DNA of 64,000 nt, from the NCBI RefSeq assembly GCF_001880325.1, contig NZ_CP016312.1, forward strand, positions 1,054,001-1,118,000, read 5' to 3'. Source of the DNA: Thermus brockianus. GTDB lineage: Bacteria; Deinococcota; Deinococci; Deinococcales; Thermaceae. The notes beneath the pieces were generated by a model. The model did not search any database and was not told the DNA's origin. It saw only the letters and a program-made list of their open reading frames with translations. Each line of letters begins with the position of its first letter. The stretch's first letter is position 1. The position numbers and the translations under genes were made by a program. Shown one piece after another: positions 11,524 through 22,596 of this stretch.

Positions 11524-11627
11524 TTATCCACAGGCTCCGGAAGGGCCTTAGTTTTCCACAGGTTGTCCACAAGGTTATCCACAGGAAAAGCCCGGTTATC
11601 CACAGGTTTATCCACAGGTTATCCACA
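11524..11627 (-). repeat. DnaA-box array, minus orientation (7 boxes)
   Basis: TTATCCACA at 11524, 11575, 11596, 11608 and 11619, with variants TTTTCCACA at 11552 and TTGTCCACA at 11563. The boxes at 11563/11575 and at 11596/11608/11619 are about one helical turn apart, suiting cooperative DnaA binding. Confidence 0.88.
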
Positions 11628-11631
11628 GGGG

Positions 11632-12945
11632 TCATACCAGGGTCTCCTTAAGCCGCCGGAGGAGGCTTTGTACTTCCCGGTCGCTCTCCGAAAGCTCCTG
11701 GATCTTCTGGATGGCGTAGAGGACGGTGGTGTGGTCCCGGCCGCCGAAAAGTTGACCGATTTCCGGCAGGGAGGAGCGGGTAAGCTCCCGCACCAAGTAC
11801 ATGGCGATTTGCCGCGGGAGGACCACCTCCTTCCGCCTGCCACCCCCCACGAGGTCTTCGGGGCGGAGGGCGAAGTGCTCCGCCACCTTGCGCACGATCT
11901 CCTGGGGGTCCACCTCCACCTCCCGGGGGGCGAAGATCTCGGAAAGGGCCTTGGCGGCCACGGCCCGGGTGAGCTCCACCCCGTTCAGGGAGGCGTAGGC
12001 GATGGCCCGCATGAGGGCCCCTTCCAGTTCCCGGATGTTGGAGGTCACCTGGCGGGCGATGTACTCCAAGACCTCCTCGCTCACCCTTAGGCCCCGTTGC
12101 TCGGCGTTCATCTTCAGGATGGCGATGCGGGTTTCCAGGTCGGGGGGTTGGATGTCCGTGATGAGGCCCCACTCAAACCGGCTCCGCAGGCGGGCCTCGA
12201 GGGTGAGGATGTCCTTGGGCGGGCGGTCGGAGGAGAGGATGATCTGCTTGTGGGCTTCGTAAAGGGCGTTGAAGGTGTGGAAGAACTCCTCCTGGGTGCG
12301 CTCTTTGCCGGCGATGAACTGGATATCGTCCACCAAAAGGAGGTCCACGGAGCGGTAGCGCTCCCGGAACTCCGTCATCCGGTCCTCGCGGATGGCGTTG
12401 ATGAGTTCATTGGTGAAGGTTTCTGTGGAAACGTATTCAATTTTTAGGTGGGGGAAGCGCTTGGCCACGGAATGGCCCACGGCGTGCATCAGGTGGGTCT
12501 TCCCCAGGCCCACGCCCCCGTAGATGAAAAGGGGGTTGTAGGCCCGCCCGGGGGACTCGGCCACGGCCACCGCCGCCGCATGGGCCATGGAGTTGTTGGG
12601 CCCCACCACGAAGTTCTCAAAGGTGTACTTGGGGTTTAGCCTGGGTTGGGCGGGTTCGGGGGAGGGGGCGGCCTGGAAGATGTCCTCCTGCACCGGGGTA
12701 CCCGGAACCACCTTGAGCTCAAACCGAGGGGCCTGGGCCCCCAGGAGGCTCAGGCTTTCCTGGATGAGCTCGGCGTAATGCCGCCGGATCCAGTCCAGGG
12801 CGAAGGAGGTGGGTACCGCCAGTTCCAAGACCCCGTCCCGGATGCCCAAGGGGCGGATCCGCTCAAACCAGGTGTGGTACTCCACCTCGGTGATGTTGCG
12901 GCGGATGTGTTCCAGGACGTGTTGCCAAACGGCTTCGTGGGTCAA
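11632..12945 (-). CDS. dnaA: Chromosomal replication initiator DnaA
   Basis: AAA+ ATPase that binds the adjacent oriC boxes and opens the duplex. 437 residues: N-terminal domain I ([20 protein letters not shown]), a proline-rich linker, Walker A in [13 protein letters not shown], Walker B (LLLVDDIQF) and the C-terminal box-binding domain with [13 protein letters not shown]. The start is a TTG at 12945, preceded by GGGGGGT; no ATG or GTG upstream keeps the conserved N-terminus. It is divergent from mnmG across 64 bp with a TAGAAT -10 at 12972-12977. Confidence 0.96.
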   Translation of the reverse strand: MTHEAVWQHVLEHIRRNITEVEYHTWFERIRPLGIRDGVLELAVPTSFALDWIRRHYAELIQESLSLLGAQAPRFELKVVPGTPVQEDIFQAAPSPEPAQPRLNPKYTFENFVVGPNNSMAHAAAVAVAESPGRAYNPLFIYGGVGLGKTHLMHAVGHSVAKRFPHLKIEYVSTETFTNELINAIREDRMTEFRERYRSVDLLLVDDIQFIAGKERTQEEFFHTFNALYEAHKQIILSSDRPPKDILTLEARLRSRFEWGLITDIQPPDLETRIAILKMNAEQRGLRVSEEVLEYIARQVTSNIRELEGALMRAIAYASLNGVELTRAVAAKALSEIFAPREVEVDPQEIVRKVAEHFALRPEDLVGGGRRKEVVLPRQIAMYLVRELTRSSLPEIGQLFGGRDHTTVLYAIQKIQELSESDREVQSLLRRLKETLV

Positions 12946-12959
12946 GGCTACCCCCCAGC

Positions 12960-12977
12960 GTTCCGAGGGAACATTCT
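12960..12977 (-). promoter_or_regulatory. dnaA promoter -10 and overlapping inverted repeat
   Basis: On the minus strand TAGAAT (12972-12977) is a good -10 for dnaA. Directly downstream GTTCCGAGGGAAC (12960-12972) is an inverted repeat with 5-bp arms and a 3-base centre. Being at the transcript start, it could be an operator or a 5' hairpin. No DnaA box overlaps it. Confidence 0.4.
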
Positions 12978-13009
12978 ACGGCAGGCCTTGGGCTAAAGTG
13001 GAGGGCGGG

Positions 13010-16279
<3,270 letters not shown>

Positions 16280-16296
<17 letters not shown>

Positions 16297-17086
16297 CGGC
16301 CTAGGGAAGGGCCTCGAGGCCCTCCTGCCCAAATCCTCAGGAAGCGCCGTGCGCCTTCCCCTCACCGCCATCCGTCCCAACCCCCAACAGCCCCGGCGCC
16401 GCTTCTCCGAGGAGAGCCTAGCGGAGCTGGCCGCCTCCATCCGGGAAAAGGGCCTTCTCCAGCCCCTCGTGGTGCGGCCCAAGGGGGACGGGTACGAGCT
16501 CGTGGCCGGGGAGAGGCGGTACCGGGCGGCCATCCTAGCGGGGCTCACCGAGGTGCCCGCCCTGGTGCGGGACCTCACGGACCAAGAGGCCCTGGAGCTC
16601 GCCCTGGTGGAAAACCTGCAGCGGGAGGACCTCACTCCCCTCGAGGAGGCCCGGGGTTACCAGGCCCTTTTGGGCATGGGCCTCACCCAGGAGGAGGTGG
16701 CCAAGCGGGTGGGGAAGGCGCGTTCCACGGTGGCCAACGCCCTTAGGCTTCTGCAGCTGCCCGAGGAGGTCCTGGCGGCTTTGGAGGATGGGCGGATCAC
16801 CGCAGGCCACGCCCGGGCCCTCCTCATGCTGGAGCCCGAGGACCGGCTTTGGGGGCTCAAGGAGATTTTGGCGAAGGGGCTTTCCGTGCGCCAGGCAGAG
16901 GCCTTGCGCGACCGGCTTTCCCGGGAGCGGAAAGCCCCCGAGCCTTCCCCCTTGGCCTTGGAGCTTTCCCGGCACCTGGGCCTGCCCGTGCGGGTGGTGG
17001 GGGGGAAGCGGGGCAGGGTGGTGATCCACTACCGCTCCCCGGAGGAGCTCGCCGCCCTTTTGGAACGGCTTGGCTACCAGGCGTAG
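16280..17086 (+). CDS. parB: Chromosome partitioning protein ParB (Spo0J)
   Basis: CTP-dependent DNA clamp that loads at parS and slides along DNA. 268 residues: N-terminal ParA-interacting segment ([16 protein letters not shown]), the nucleotide-binding GERRYRA motif near residue 74, a helix-turn-helix ([20 protein letters not shown]) and a C-terminal dimerisation domain. Start is GTG at 16280. It overlaps comEC by 13 bp at the 3' end, in convergent orientation. Its likely target sites are at 13670, 14801 and 18701. Confidence 0.95.
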
Positions 17087-19107
17087 CCGAAAAGGACCCG
17101 CACGGCCCCATCCCGGTCGGTGCGGAAGACCTGGACCCCGCGCCCCTCAAGCCGCTTTACGACCTCCGGATGGGGGTGGCCGAAAGGGTTGTTGCCCACG
17201 CCGATCAAGGCGACCTTGGGCTTGGCCTGGGAAACCAGGGTTTCGGAGGTGCCCGTGCGGGAGCCGTGGTGGCTCACCTTAAGGACGTCCACCGGGCCTA
17301 CCTCGAGGGCCCTTTCCACCTCCACGGGGAGATCGGCGAGGAGGAGGGCCTGGCCTCGGCCAAAGTCCAGGAGGAGGGCGAGGCCATCCCGGTTTTCGTC
17401 ACGGCTCAGGCGGGCGGGCCAGAGGACCCGCACCTCCCCCTTCCCCACCCGGAAGCGGCTTCCCGCTCCTGGATAGAGGGTGGGCACACCCTTGGCCTTT
17501 AGGGCCTGGACCAGGGGGTGGTCCTGGGGGAAGGCGGGGGAGAGGAGGGCGAGGCCTATGGGAAGCTCGGCCACCACCTGGGGCAGGCTCCCCGCGTGGT
17601 CGGCGTCGGGATGGGTGGCCACGAGAAGCTCTAGGTCCTCTATCCCCAGGGCGCGGAGGGCCCTTAGGAGCTTTTCCGCCTGCTCGCTCCGCCCACCGTC
17701 CACCAAGACCTCCGCCCCGCCCATGCGGGCGAGGAGGGCGTCCCCCTGGCCCACGTCCAGGAGGTGGAGGTCCAGGGGTTTGGGCCAGGCGGCGAGGAGG
17801 CTGGCGAGGATGGGGAGGGAGGTGAGGAGGAGGGCCTTGCGCCAGGGAATCTTGCGGTGAAGGGCGGCGAGGAGGGGAAGGAGCCCCAGGTAGTAGAGGG
17901 CGAAGCCCAAAGGGGAGATCTCCCCCCATCTCAAGAGGGGCCCCTTGGCGCCCATCTGGGCGAGGCCCAAGAGGGCTTGCCCCAAGGGTTCCGCTAGGGG
18001 GGCGAGGAGCCCCCCCAGGAAGAGCTTGAGAAACCCCAAGGGGACCAGGAGGGCCACCAGGGGGAGGGCGAGGAGGTTGGTGAGGGGCGAGAGGAGGGGC
18101 AGGAAGCCGAAGCGGTGGAGGAGGAGGGGGACGAGGAGGGCTTGGGCGGCCAGGGTGGCCGCCAGGGCGCTGGCCACGTAGCCTCGAAGCCCTGAAGGCC
18201 GTTCTAGGGCAGGGAGGACGAGGGCCAAGCCCAGGACCGCTAGGTAGGAGAGCTGCAGGCCTAGGCTTAGAAGGGCGTGGGGAGCGAGGAGGAGCTGGAG
18301 GAAGAGGGCGAGGCCCAGGGCCTGGAGCACCCCGGCCGTTCCCAGGCCCAGGAAAAGCCCTAGGAGGGAGAGCCCCGCCATGAGGCTTGCCCGCACCAGG
18401 GAGGGGCTTGGCCCGGCAAGCCATAGGTAAAAGGGCAGGAGGAGAAGGGCCAGGAGGTAGCGCCACCGCCCTAAAGGGAGGACGAGGACCGCCCCCAGCA
18501 AAAAGCCCACGTGGAGGCCCGAAAGGGCGAGGAGGTGGGCGAGGCCTGCTTTCTGAAACCAGGCGTAGGCCGCCTCGAGGCCCTCCTTGTCCCCCAGGAC
18601 GAGGCCCTCGGTGAGCTCCGCCACGGGCGGGGAGAGCCCCTGGACGAGCCGCCTTCGCCAGGCCTCCCGGGGGTCGGGCAAAGGGGCTAGCGCCTCCTTC
18701 TGTTCCACGTGAAACACCCCCCGTACCCCCAAGGAGCGGAGCCAGGTCCCTTGGTCAAACCCCCCGGGGTTGCGCCTGGTTTCGGGCGGGGCGATGTACC
18801 CAACGAGGCGGTAAACCCCGTCGGGAAGGGGCGGGTAGTGGCGCACGTAAAGGCGGTACCCCTCGGCGGAGGTAAACCCGCCCCGCACGGCAAAGACCCC
18901 CTCAAGCCTCTTCCCATAGGGGGGCTCGGGGAGGGGGAAGAGGAACCCGCGCAGGAGCACCAGGGCGAGCCCGGCCGCCAGGGGCAGGCGGAAGAGGGGG
19001 AGAAGGGGCAGGGCGAGGAGGAGGGCCCAAGGGTGGAGAAGCCCTAGCGCCCCCAGGACGCCCCCTAGGCCAAGCCCTAAGCCCAGGCCTCCCCTAGGGG
19101 CGGACAT
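17074..19107 (-). CDS. comEC: Competence protein ComEC (Rec2) inner-membrane DNA channel
   Basis: Channel that passes transforming single-stranded DNA through the inner membrane; Thermus is naturally competent. 677 residues: N-terminal membrane helices and OB-fold-like part, the central ComEC/Rec2 membrane core (about residues 200-440), and a C-terminal metallo-beta-lactamase domain with LLDVGQGDALLA, THPDADHAG and SHHGSRTGTSE motifs, the putative nuclease. It starts at the ATG at 19107, overlapping the comEA stop by 14 bp. The gene contains a perfect parS sequence at 18701. Confidence 0.93.
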   Translation of the reverse strand: MSAPRGGLGLGLGLGGVLGALGLLHPWALLLALPLLPLFRLPLAAGLALVLLRGFLFPLPEPPYGKRLEGVFAVRGGFTSAEGYRLYVRHYPPLPDGVYRLVGYIAPPETRRNPGGFDQGTWLRSLGVRGVFHVEQKEALAPLPDPREAWRRRLVQGLSPPVAELTEGLVLGDKEGLEAAYAWFQKAGLAHLLALSGLHVGFLLGAVLVLPLGRWRYLLALLLLPFYLWLAGPSPSLVRASLMAGLSLLGLFLGLGTAGVLQALGLALFLQLLLAPHALLSLGLQLSYLAVLGLALVLPALERPSGLRGYVASALAATLAAQALLVPLLLHRFGFLPLLSPLTNLLALPLVALLVPLGFLKLFLGGLLAPLAEPLGQALLGLAQMGAKGPLLRWGEISPLGFALYYLGLLPLLAALHRKIPWRKALLLTSLPILASLLAAWPKPLDLHLLDVGQGDALLARMGGAEVLVDGGRSEQAEKLLRALRALGIEDLELLVATHPDADHAGSLPQVVAELPIGLALLSPAFPQDHPLVQALKAKGVPTLYPGAGSRFRVGKGEVRVLWPARLSRDENRDGLALLLDFGRGQALLLADLPVEVERALEVGPVDVLKVSHHGSRTGTSETLVSQAKPKVALIGVGNNPFGHPHPEVVKRLEGRGVQVFRTDRDGAVRVLFGYAW
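18701..18716. promoter_or_regulatory. parS: parS site inside comEC
   Basis: TGTTCCACGTGAAACA is identical to the well-known B. subtilis parS 16-mer, as I recall it. It lies inside the comEC coding sequence, 3.9 kb from the 14801 site. It is also read as codons (FHVEQ), so protein and centromere constraints overlap. Confidence 0.82.
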
Positions 19108-19402
19108 ACGGCCGGAGCTTCTCTAGGGTGGCGGGGCCGATGCCCTTCACCTTGAGAAGGTCTTCCACCCGCTCGTACGGCCTCCCCTCCAGAATGCGCC
19201 GGGCCAGGACCGGGCCCACGCCGGGGAGGGCCTCCAGCGCCTCGAGGCTCGCCTGGTTCAGGCTCACCGGCTCAGGCGGTGGCGGGGTGAAGGCGGCCTG
19301 GACATAGGTTTCCACCCGCACCGCCTTGGGGCTTGGGGCCACCTTGGGCCAGAGGCTGAGGAGGGCCAAGAGGGCTACCGCCAGGAGGTAGCCAAGAACC
19401 AC
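19094..19402 (-). CDS. comEA: Competence protein ComEA, DNA receptor
   Basis: Periplasmic-facing double-stranded DNA-binding protein that hands DNA to ComEC. 102 residues from a GTG at 19402: one N-terminal membrane anchor (VLGYLLAVALLALLSLW), a short Pro-rich linker, then a helix-hairpin-helix DNA-binding domain (ALPGVGPVLARRI and KGIGPATLEKLRP). The start is not certain, because the reading frame is open far upstream, but that extension is arginine/proline-rich frame-shadow sequence. It overlaps both the upstream gene and comEC, forming a competence operon. Confidence 0.88.
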   Translation of the reverse strand: MVLGYLLAVALLALLSLWPKVAPSPKAVRVETYVQAAFTPPPPEPVSLNQASLEALEALPGVGPVLARRILEGRPYERVEDLLKVKGIGPATLEKLRPYVRP

Positions 19403-20038
19403 TCCGTCAAGGCGAGGCCGAGCCCCCCGAGCACCACCCCGGCCAAGGCCCAGGGGTCGGCCCCGGGGTTCAGGGCCACGAAGGCCACGGTGTAGCCCAG
19501 GGTGAGGAGGGCGAGGACCCGGAGGGGTAAGGCCAAAGGGGCGCTCCGCCCCCGGGGCGCTGCCAAAGGGGGGGCCTCCTTGGGGGGTTCCGGGGCGGGC
19601 TCTCCTTGGGGCGGCTCGGGTTCCGGGGCCAGTTCCACGGAGGCCCGCTTGGGGGGCGTATCCTCCTCCCAAAGGGCGGGCTTTGGGGGGCAGGGGGGTG
19701 CTGGGCTCCGGGGGTTTGGGCGGCGCCGGGGGTGGGGTGCTCGTGGCCCTGCGGGCCCGGGCCACGTGGGGCTTGAGCCCTTCCAAGAAGGCCTTGAGCT
19801 CCTCCAGGGGGAAGGCCTTCAAGGGGATCTGCAGGGAGGCCTCCTCCCCCTGCACCCAAAGGGTGCCCTCCTCCCCCCGGCCCACCCGCCGGATGCGGGC
19901 GAGTTCCACGCGCTGCACGCCCCCTTCGTCCACGAAGACCAGGTGCGTTTCGGTGACCGCCAGGAAACCGCCTGGCCCCTCGAGGCGGGCCAGGGCCCTT
20001 TCTCCCAGGCGGGAAAAGGCCTCTTCATACTTGCCCAT
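19375..20038 (-). pseudogene. PH-like domain protein with two membrane helices, upstream of comEA (frameshifted)
   Basis: No named family recognised. The N-terminal 95 or so residues from the ATG at 20038 (MGKYEEAFSRLGERALARLE) look like a small beta-barrel PH/GRAM-type domain. A Pro/Ala-rich linker follows. In a different frame the sequence continues WEEDTPPKRAS and ends with two hydrophobic helices (VLALLTLGYTVAFVAL and ALAGVVLGGLGLALTEWFL). Two consecutive runs of six C (minus strand) lie at the break near 19685-19698; one extra C in each would join the parts into about 221 residues. It is the first gene before comEA, so a link to competence is possible. Confidence 0.6.
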
Positions 20039-20044
20039 GGCCCC

Positions 20045-20050
20045 ATTGTA
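20045..20050 (-). promoter_or_regulatory. -10 (TACAAT) for the comEA-comEC operon
   Basis: On the minus strand TACAAT, then GGGGCC, then the ATG at 20038: six nt spacing and no ribosome-binding site. It overlaps the divergent glpQ -10 by two bases. Confidence 0.5.
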
Positions 20051-20054
20051 TACT
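20049..20054 (+). promoter_or_regulatory. -10 (TATACT) for glpQ
   Basis: TATACT ends 6 nt before GTG at 20061, which decides that start over the ATG at 20037 lying upstream of the promoter. Confidence 0.5.
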
Positions 20055-20060
20055 TCCCCC

Positions 20061-20690
20061 GTGCCCTTGCGCTTGGGCCACCGCGGCGCCCCCCACCTTG
20101 CCCGGGAGAACACCCTGGAGGCCTTCCGGAAGGCCTTGGAGGCGGGGCTGGACGGGTTTGAGCTGGACGTCCAGTTCACCCGGGACGGGGTTCTGGTGGT
20201 CCACCACGACTTCACCCTGGACGGGGTTCCCTTGGCCCAACAGAGCCGGCGGGAGCTTCCCGCTTACATACCCACCCTCGAGGAGGTCCTGCAGGCGTTT
20301 CCTGGGGCCTGGATCAACGTGGAGCTCAAAAGCCTTCCCCCGGAAACCGACGGCCGGGAGGAGGCCTTGGCCAGGCTCCTCGCCCGCTACCCCTCAGGGA
20401 AGCTTTGGGTGAGCTCCTTTGACCCCTTGGCCCTGGTGCGCTTAAGGCGCCTCGGGGTGCGCCCCTTGGGCCTCCTTTATGAGCGGGAGGAGGCGGAGGC
20501 CCTGGCCCCTTGCCTCGGCGTGGAATGGCTCCACCCCGAGGCCTCCCTCCTCACCGAGGAGAGGGTAAGGTCGCTCAAGGGGCGCTACCGCCTCCTGGCC
20601 TGGACGGTGAACGAGCGGTCCCAGGCCGAGGCTCTGGCCCGCTGGGGGGTGGATGCCTTGGTGGGGGATTTCCCCGAGGCCCTCGTATAA
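20061..20690 (+). CDS. glpQ: Glycerophosphodiester phosphodiesterase
   Basis: Hydrolyses glycerophosphodiesters to glycerol 3-phosphate and an alcohol in lipid turnover. 209 residues from a leaderless GTG. The TIM-barrel GDPD motifs are all visible: LGHRGAPHLARENTLEAF at the start, ELDVQFTRDGVLVVHHD, NVELKS and, near the end, AWTVNE followed by VDALVGDFPE. An in-frame ATG 24 bases upstream would add MAPLYTSP, but lies before the -10. The stop TAA is embedded in the -10 box of ppa. Confidence 0.92.
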   Translation: MPLRLGHRGAPHLARENTLEAFRKALEAGLDGFELDVQFTRDGVLVVHHDFTLDGVPLAQQSRRELPAYIPTLEEVLQAFPGAWINVELKSLPPETDGREEALARLLARYPSGKLWVSSFDPLALVRLRRLGVRPLGLLYEREEAEALAPCLGVEWLHPEASLLTEERVRSLKGRYRLLAWTVNERSQAEALARWGVDALVGDFPEALV

Positions 20691-20691
20691 T
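20686..20691 (+). promoter_or_regulatory. -10 (TATAAT) for ppa
   Basis: Consensus TATAAT 9 nt before the ppa ATG. Its central TAA is also the glpQ stop codon. Confidence 0.6.
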
Positions 20692-20700
20692 GGGGGGGCT

Positions 20701-21228
20701 ATGGCGAACCTGAAGACCCTCCCCGTGGGCGAGAAGGCGCCGGAAGTGGTGAACATGGTCATTGAGGTTCCCCGGGGCTCTGGGAACAAGTACGAGTACG
20801 ACCCCGGGCTCGGGGTGATCAAGCTGGACCGGGTCCTGCCGGGCGCCCAGTTCTACCCCGGAGACTACGGTTTCATCCCCTCCACCTTGGCCGAGGACGG
20901 GGACCCCTTGGACGGCCTCGTCCTCTCCACCTACCCCCTCCTGCCCGGGGTGGTGGTGGAGGTGCGGGTGGTGGGCCTCCTCCTCATGGAGGACGAGAAG
21001 GGCGGGGACGCCAAGATCATCGGGGTGGTGGCGGAGGACCAGCGGCTGGACCATATCCAGGACATCGCCGACGTCCCCGAGGGCGTGAAGCAGGAGATCC
21101 AGCACTTCTTTGAAACCTACAAGGCCCTGGAGGCCAAGAAGGGCAAGTGGGTCAGGGTCACGGGCTGGCGGGACCGGGCCGCCGCCTTGGAGGAAGTCAA
21201 GGCCTGCATCGCCCGCTACGGGAAGTAG
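20701..21228 (+). CDS. ppa: Inorganic pyrophosphatase
   Basis: Soluble family I pyrophosphatase; it hydrolyses pyrophosphate and so drives biosynthetic reactions. 175 residues, starting MANLKTLPVGEKAPEVVNMV, very close to the T. thermophilus enzyme. The metal-binding region EDGDPLDGLVLS and ENGDPLD-like acid cluster are intact, as is DHIQDIADVPE. It has its own promoter and terminator, so it is monocistronic. Confidence 0.97.
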   Translation: MANLKTLPVGEKAPEVVNMVIEVPRGSGNKYEYDPGLGVIKLDRVLPGAQFYPGDYGFIPSTLAEDGDPLDGLVLSTYPLLPGVVVEVRVVGLLLMEDEKGGDAKIIGVVAEDQRLDHIQDIADVPEGVKQEIQHFFETYKALEAKKGKWVRVTGWRDRAAALEEVKACIARYGK

Positions 21229-21248
21229 GCCACCTTGGGGCCTTCCCC

Positions 21249-21273
21249 GCCCGGCCTCTAGGCCGGGCTTTTT
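21249..21273 (+). terminator. Intrinsic terminator after ppa
   Basis: Perfect 9-bp stem GCCCGGCCT/AGGCCGGGC (21249-21257 and 21260-21268) followed by TTTTT. Confidence 0.85.
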
Positions 21274-21302
21274 GCGGCGTAGAATGGCCCTAGGAGGGGT
21301 TT

Positions 21303-21797
21303 ATGGTCTGCCCGGTGTGCGGGGAAGCGCTGGACCTGGAGGGGTACGAGGCGGGGGATCTTTTGGACTGCGAAGCCTGCGGGGCCGTCCTGCGCCTCCT
21401 TTCCGACGGTACCCTGGAGGTGGTGGAGGTTCCGGAGGAGGAGAGGGAGCCCCTTTGGGGCCTTTCCGCCTACGGGGAAGGGGAGGAGGCGGTCTTGGTC
21501 TTTTCCGATGGCACCTTGGAGGAAGCGGTGCGCGTGCCCAAGGTGGCGCTTGGGGAAGCCCTTCGCCGCCTGGAGGAAGGGACGGGGGAGGAACCCCCGA
21601 AGGAAGCCGAGGACGAGCCCAACCTGGAGCCCGACTACCTCACGGCCCACGTGGATAGCGACCAGGGCGTCTTGGCCCTACGGCGGGTGGTTTTCCCCGG
21701 GGCCCAGGACCTCTTGGAGTTCACCCTCCCCTCGGGTTCCGTCTACGAGTTTCCCTTCCGCCAGGCCATAGCGGTCCTTAGGCCCATCCTCCTCTAG
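21303..21797 (+). CDS. Zinc-ribbon protein with LysW-like N-terminus, function unknown
   Basis: 164 residues. The N-terminal 35 form a zinc ribbon with CPVCG and CEACG pairs separated by a LysW-like segment (ALDLEGYEAGDLLD). The middle is acidic; the C-terminal third (DYLTAHVDSDQGVLALRRVV to FPFRQAIAVLRPILL) is a conserved-looking domain I do not recognise. LysW is the amino-group carrier of Thermus lysine synthesis, but its modifiable C-terminal Glu tail is absent here, so the likeness is probably only in the fold. TAGAAT (21280) and AGGAGGGG (21292) precede the ATG; rsmI follows by one base. Confidence 0.75.
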   Translation: MVCPVCGEALDLEGYEAGDLLDCEACGAVLRLLSDGTLEVVEVPEEEREPLWGLSAYGEGEEAVLVFSDGTLEEAVRVPKVALGEALRRLEEGTGEEPPKEAEDEPNLEPDYLTAHVDSDQGVLALRRVVFPGAQDLLEFTLPSGSVYEFPFRQAIAVLRPILL

Positions 21798-21798
21798 C

Positions 21799-22596
21799 GT
21801 GCGCCTCGTCCTCGTCCCCACCCCCATCGGCAACCTGGAGGACATCACCTTAAGGGCCTTAAGGGTACTGATGGAGGCGGAGGTGGTGGCCTGCGAGGAC
21901 ACCCGGCGCACGGGTATCCTCCTCCGCCATTACGGCATCCCCACCCCCACCCTGCGGCTGGACCAGCACACCCTAAAGAGGGCCAAGGACCTCCTTTCCC
22001 CCTACACCTACGTGGCCTACGCCACGGACGCCGGCACCCCGGGCATCTCCGACCCCGGGGCGGAGTTGGTGCGCCTGGCCTTAGAATGGGGCTGGCGGGT
22101 GGAAGCGCTTCCCGGGCCCACCGCCCTCATCCCCGCCCTGGTGGCCTCGGGCCTGCCCACCCACCGCTTCACCTTTGAGGGCTTTCTGCCCAAGGCGGGG
22201 AGGGAGCGCAAGGAAAGGCTTCTCGCCTTGGCCAGGGAGGGGAGGACGGCGGTGCTTTACGAGAGCCCCCATCGCCTGGCCCAAACCCTCGAGGACCTCC
22301 TGGCGGTCTATGGCCCCGAGCACCCCGTGGCCGTGGCCCGGGAGCTTTCCAAGGTGCACGAGGAGGTCTTCCGGGGGACCTTGAGGGAGGCCCTGGAGCG
22401 CTTCCGGGAGCCTAGGGGGGAGTTCGTGCTGGTCCTCGGGCCCAAGGCGGGCCCGCCCCCTGCGGGAGAGGCCTTGGCGAGGGCGCTTCGGGCGGAGGGG
22501 CTTAAGGGGAAGGCCCTGTTCCAGGCCCTTCGGGAGCGGGGGGTGCCCCGGAACGAGGCCTACCGGCTTTCCATGGAGGAGGTGGAGGAGGCATGA
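21799..22596 (+). CDS. rsmI: 16S rRNA 2'-O-ribose C1402 methyltransferase RsmI
   Basis: Methylates the ribose of C1402 in the ribosomal decoding centre. 265 residues of the tetrapyrrole-methylase fold. The family start LVLVPTPIGNLEDITLRAL is clear, with ATDAGTPGISDPG for SAM binding. GTG start directly after the previous stop; the stop overlaps the pfkA start by 4 bp (ATGA), so the three genes are one operon. Confidence 0.95.
   Translation: MRLVLVPTPIGNLEDITLRALRVLMEAEVVACEDTRRTGILLRHYGIPTPTLRLDQHTLKRAKDLLSPYTYVAYATDAGTPGISDPGAELVRLALEWGWRVEALPGPTALIPALVASGLPTHRFTFEGFLPKAGRERKERLLALAREGRTAVLYESPHRLAQTLEDLLAVYGPEHPVAVARELSKVHEEVFRGTLREALERFREPRGEFVLVLGPKAGPPPAGEALARALRAEGLKGKALFQALRERGVPRNEAYRLSMEEVEEA

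Larger units (their letters stand above)
11331..11631. other. oriC: Chromosomal replication origin, oriC
   Basis: A 301-bp gene-free stretch between dnaA and dnaN with three parts. Next to dnaN is an A+T-rich tract (about 11341-11390) likely to unwind first. In the middle are TAG triplets (DnaA-trio-like). The dnaA-proximal 220 bp carry 13 DnaA-box-like 9-mers: six TGTGGATAA-type on the plus strand, then seven TTATCCACA-type, forming two arrays that point toward each other. The T. thermophilus origin is known to have 13 DnaA boxes between the same genes. Confidence 0.93.

Noticed and set aside
19094-20215. One 373-residue PH-ComEA fusion protein in a single open frame
   Set aside because: The middle (about 130 residues) is Arg/Gly/Pro-rich shadow of another frame that encodes two good membrane helices; the extreme N-terminus is antisense to glpQ.
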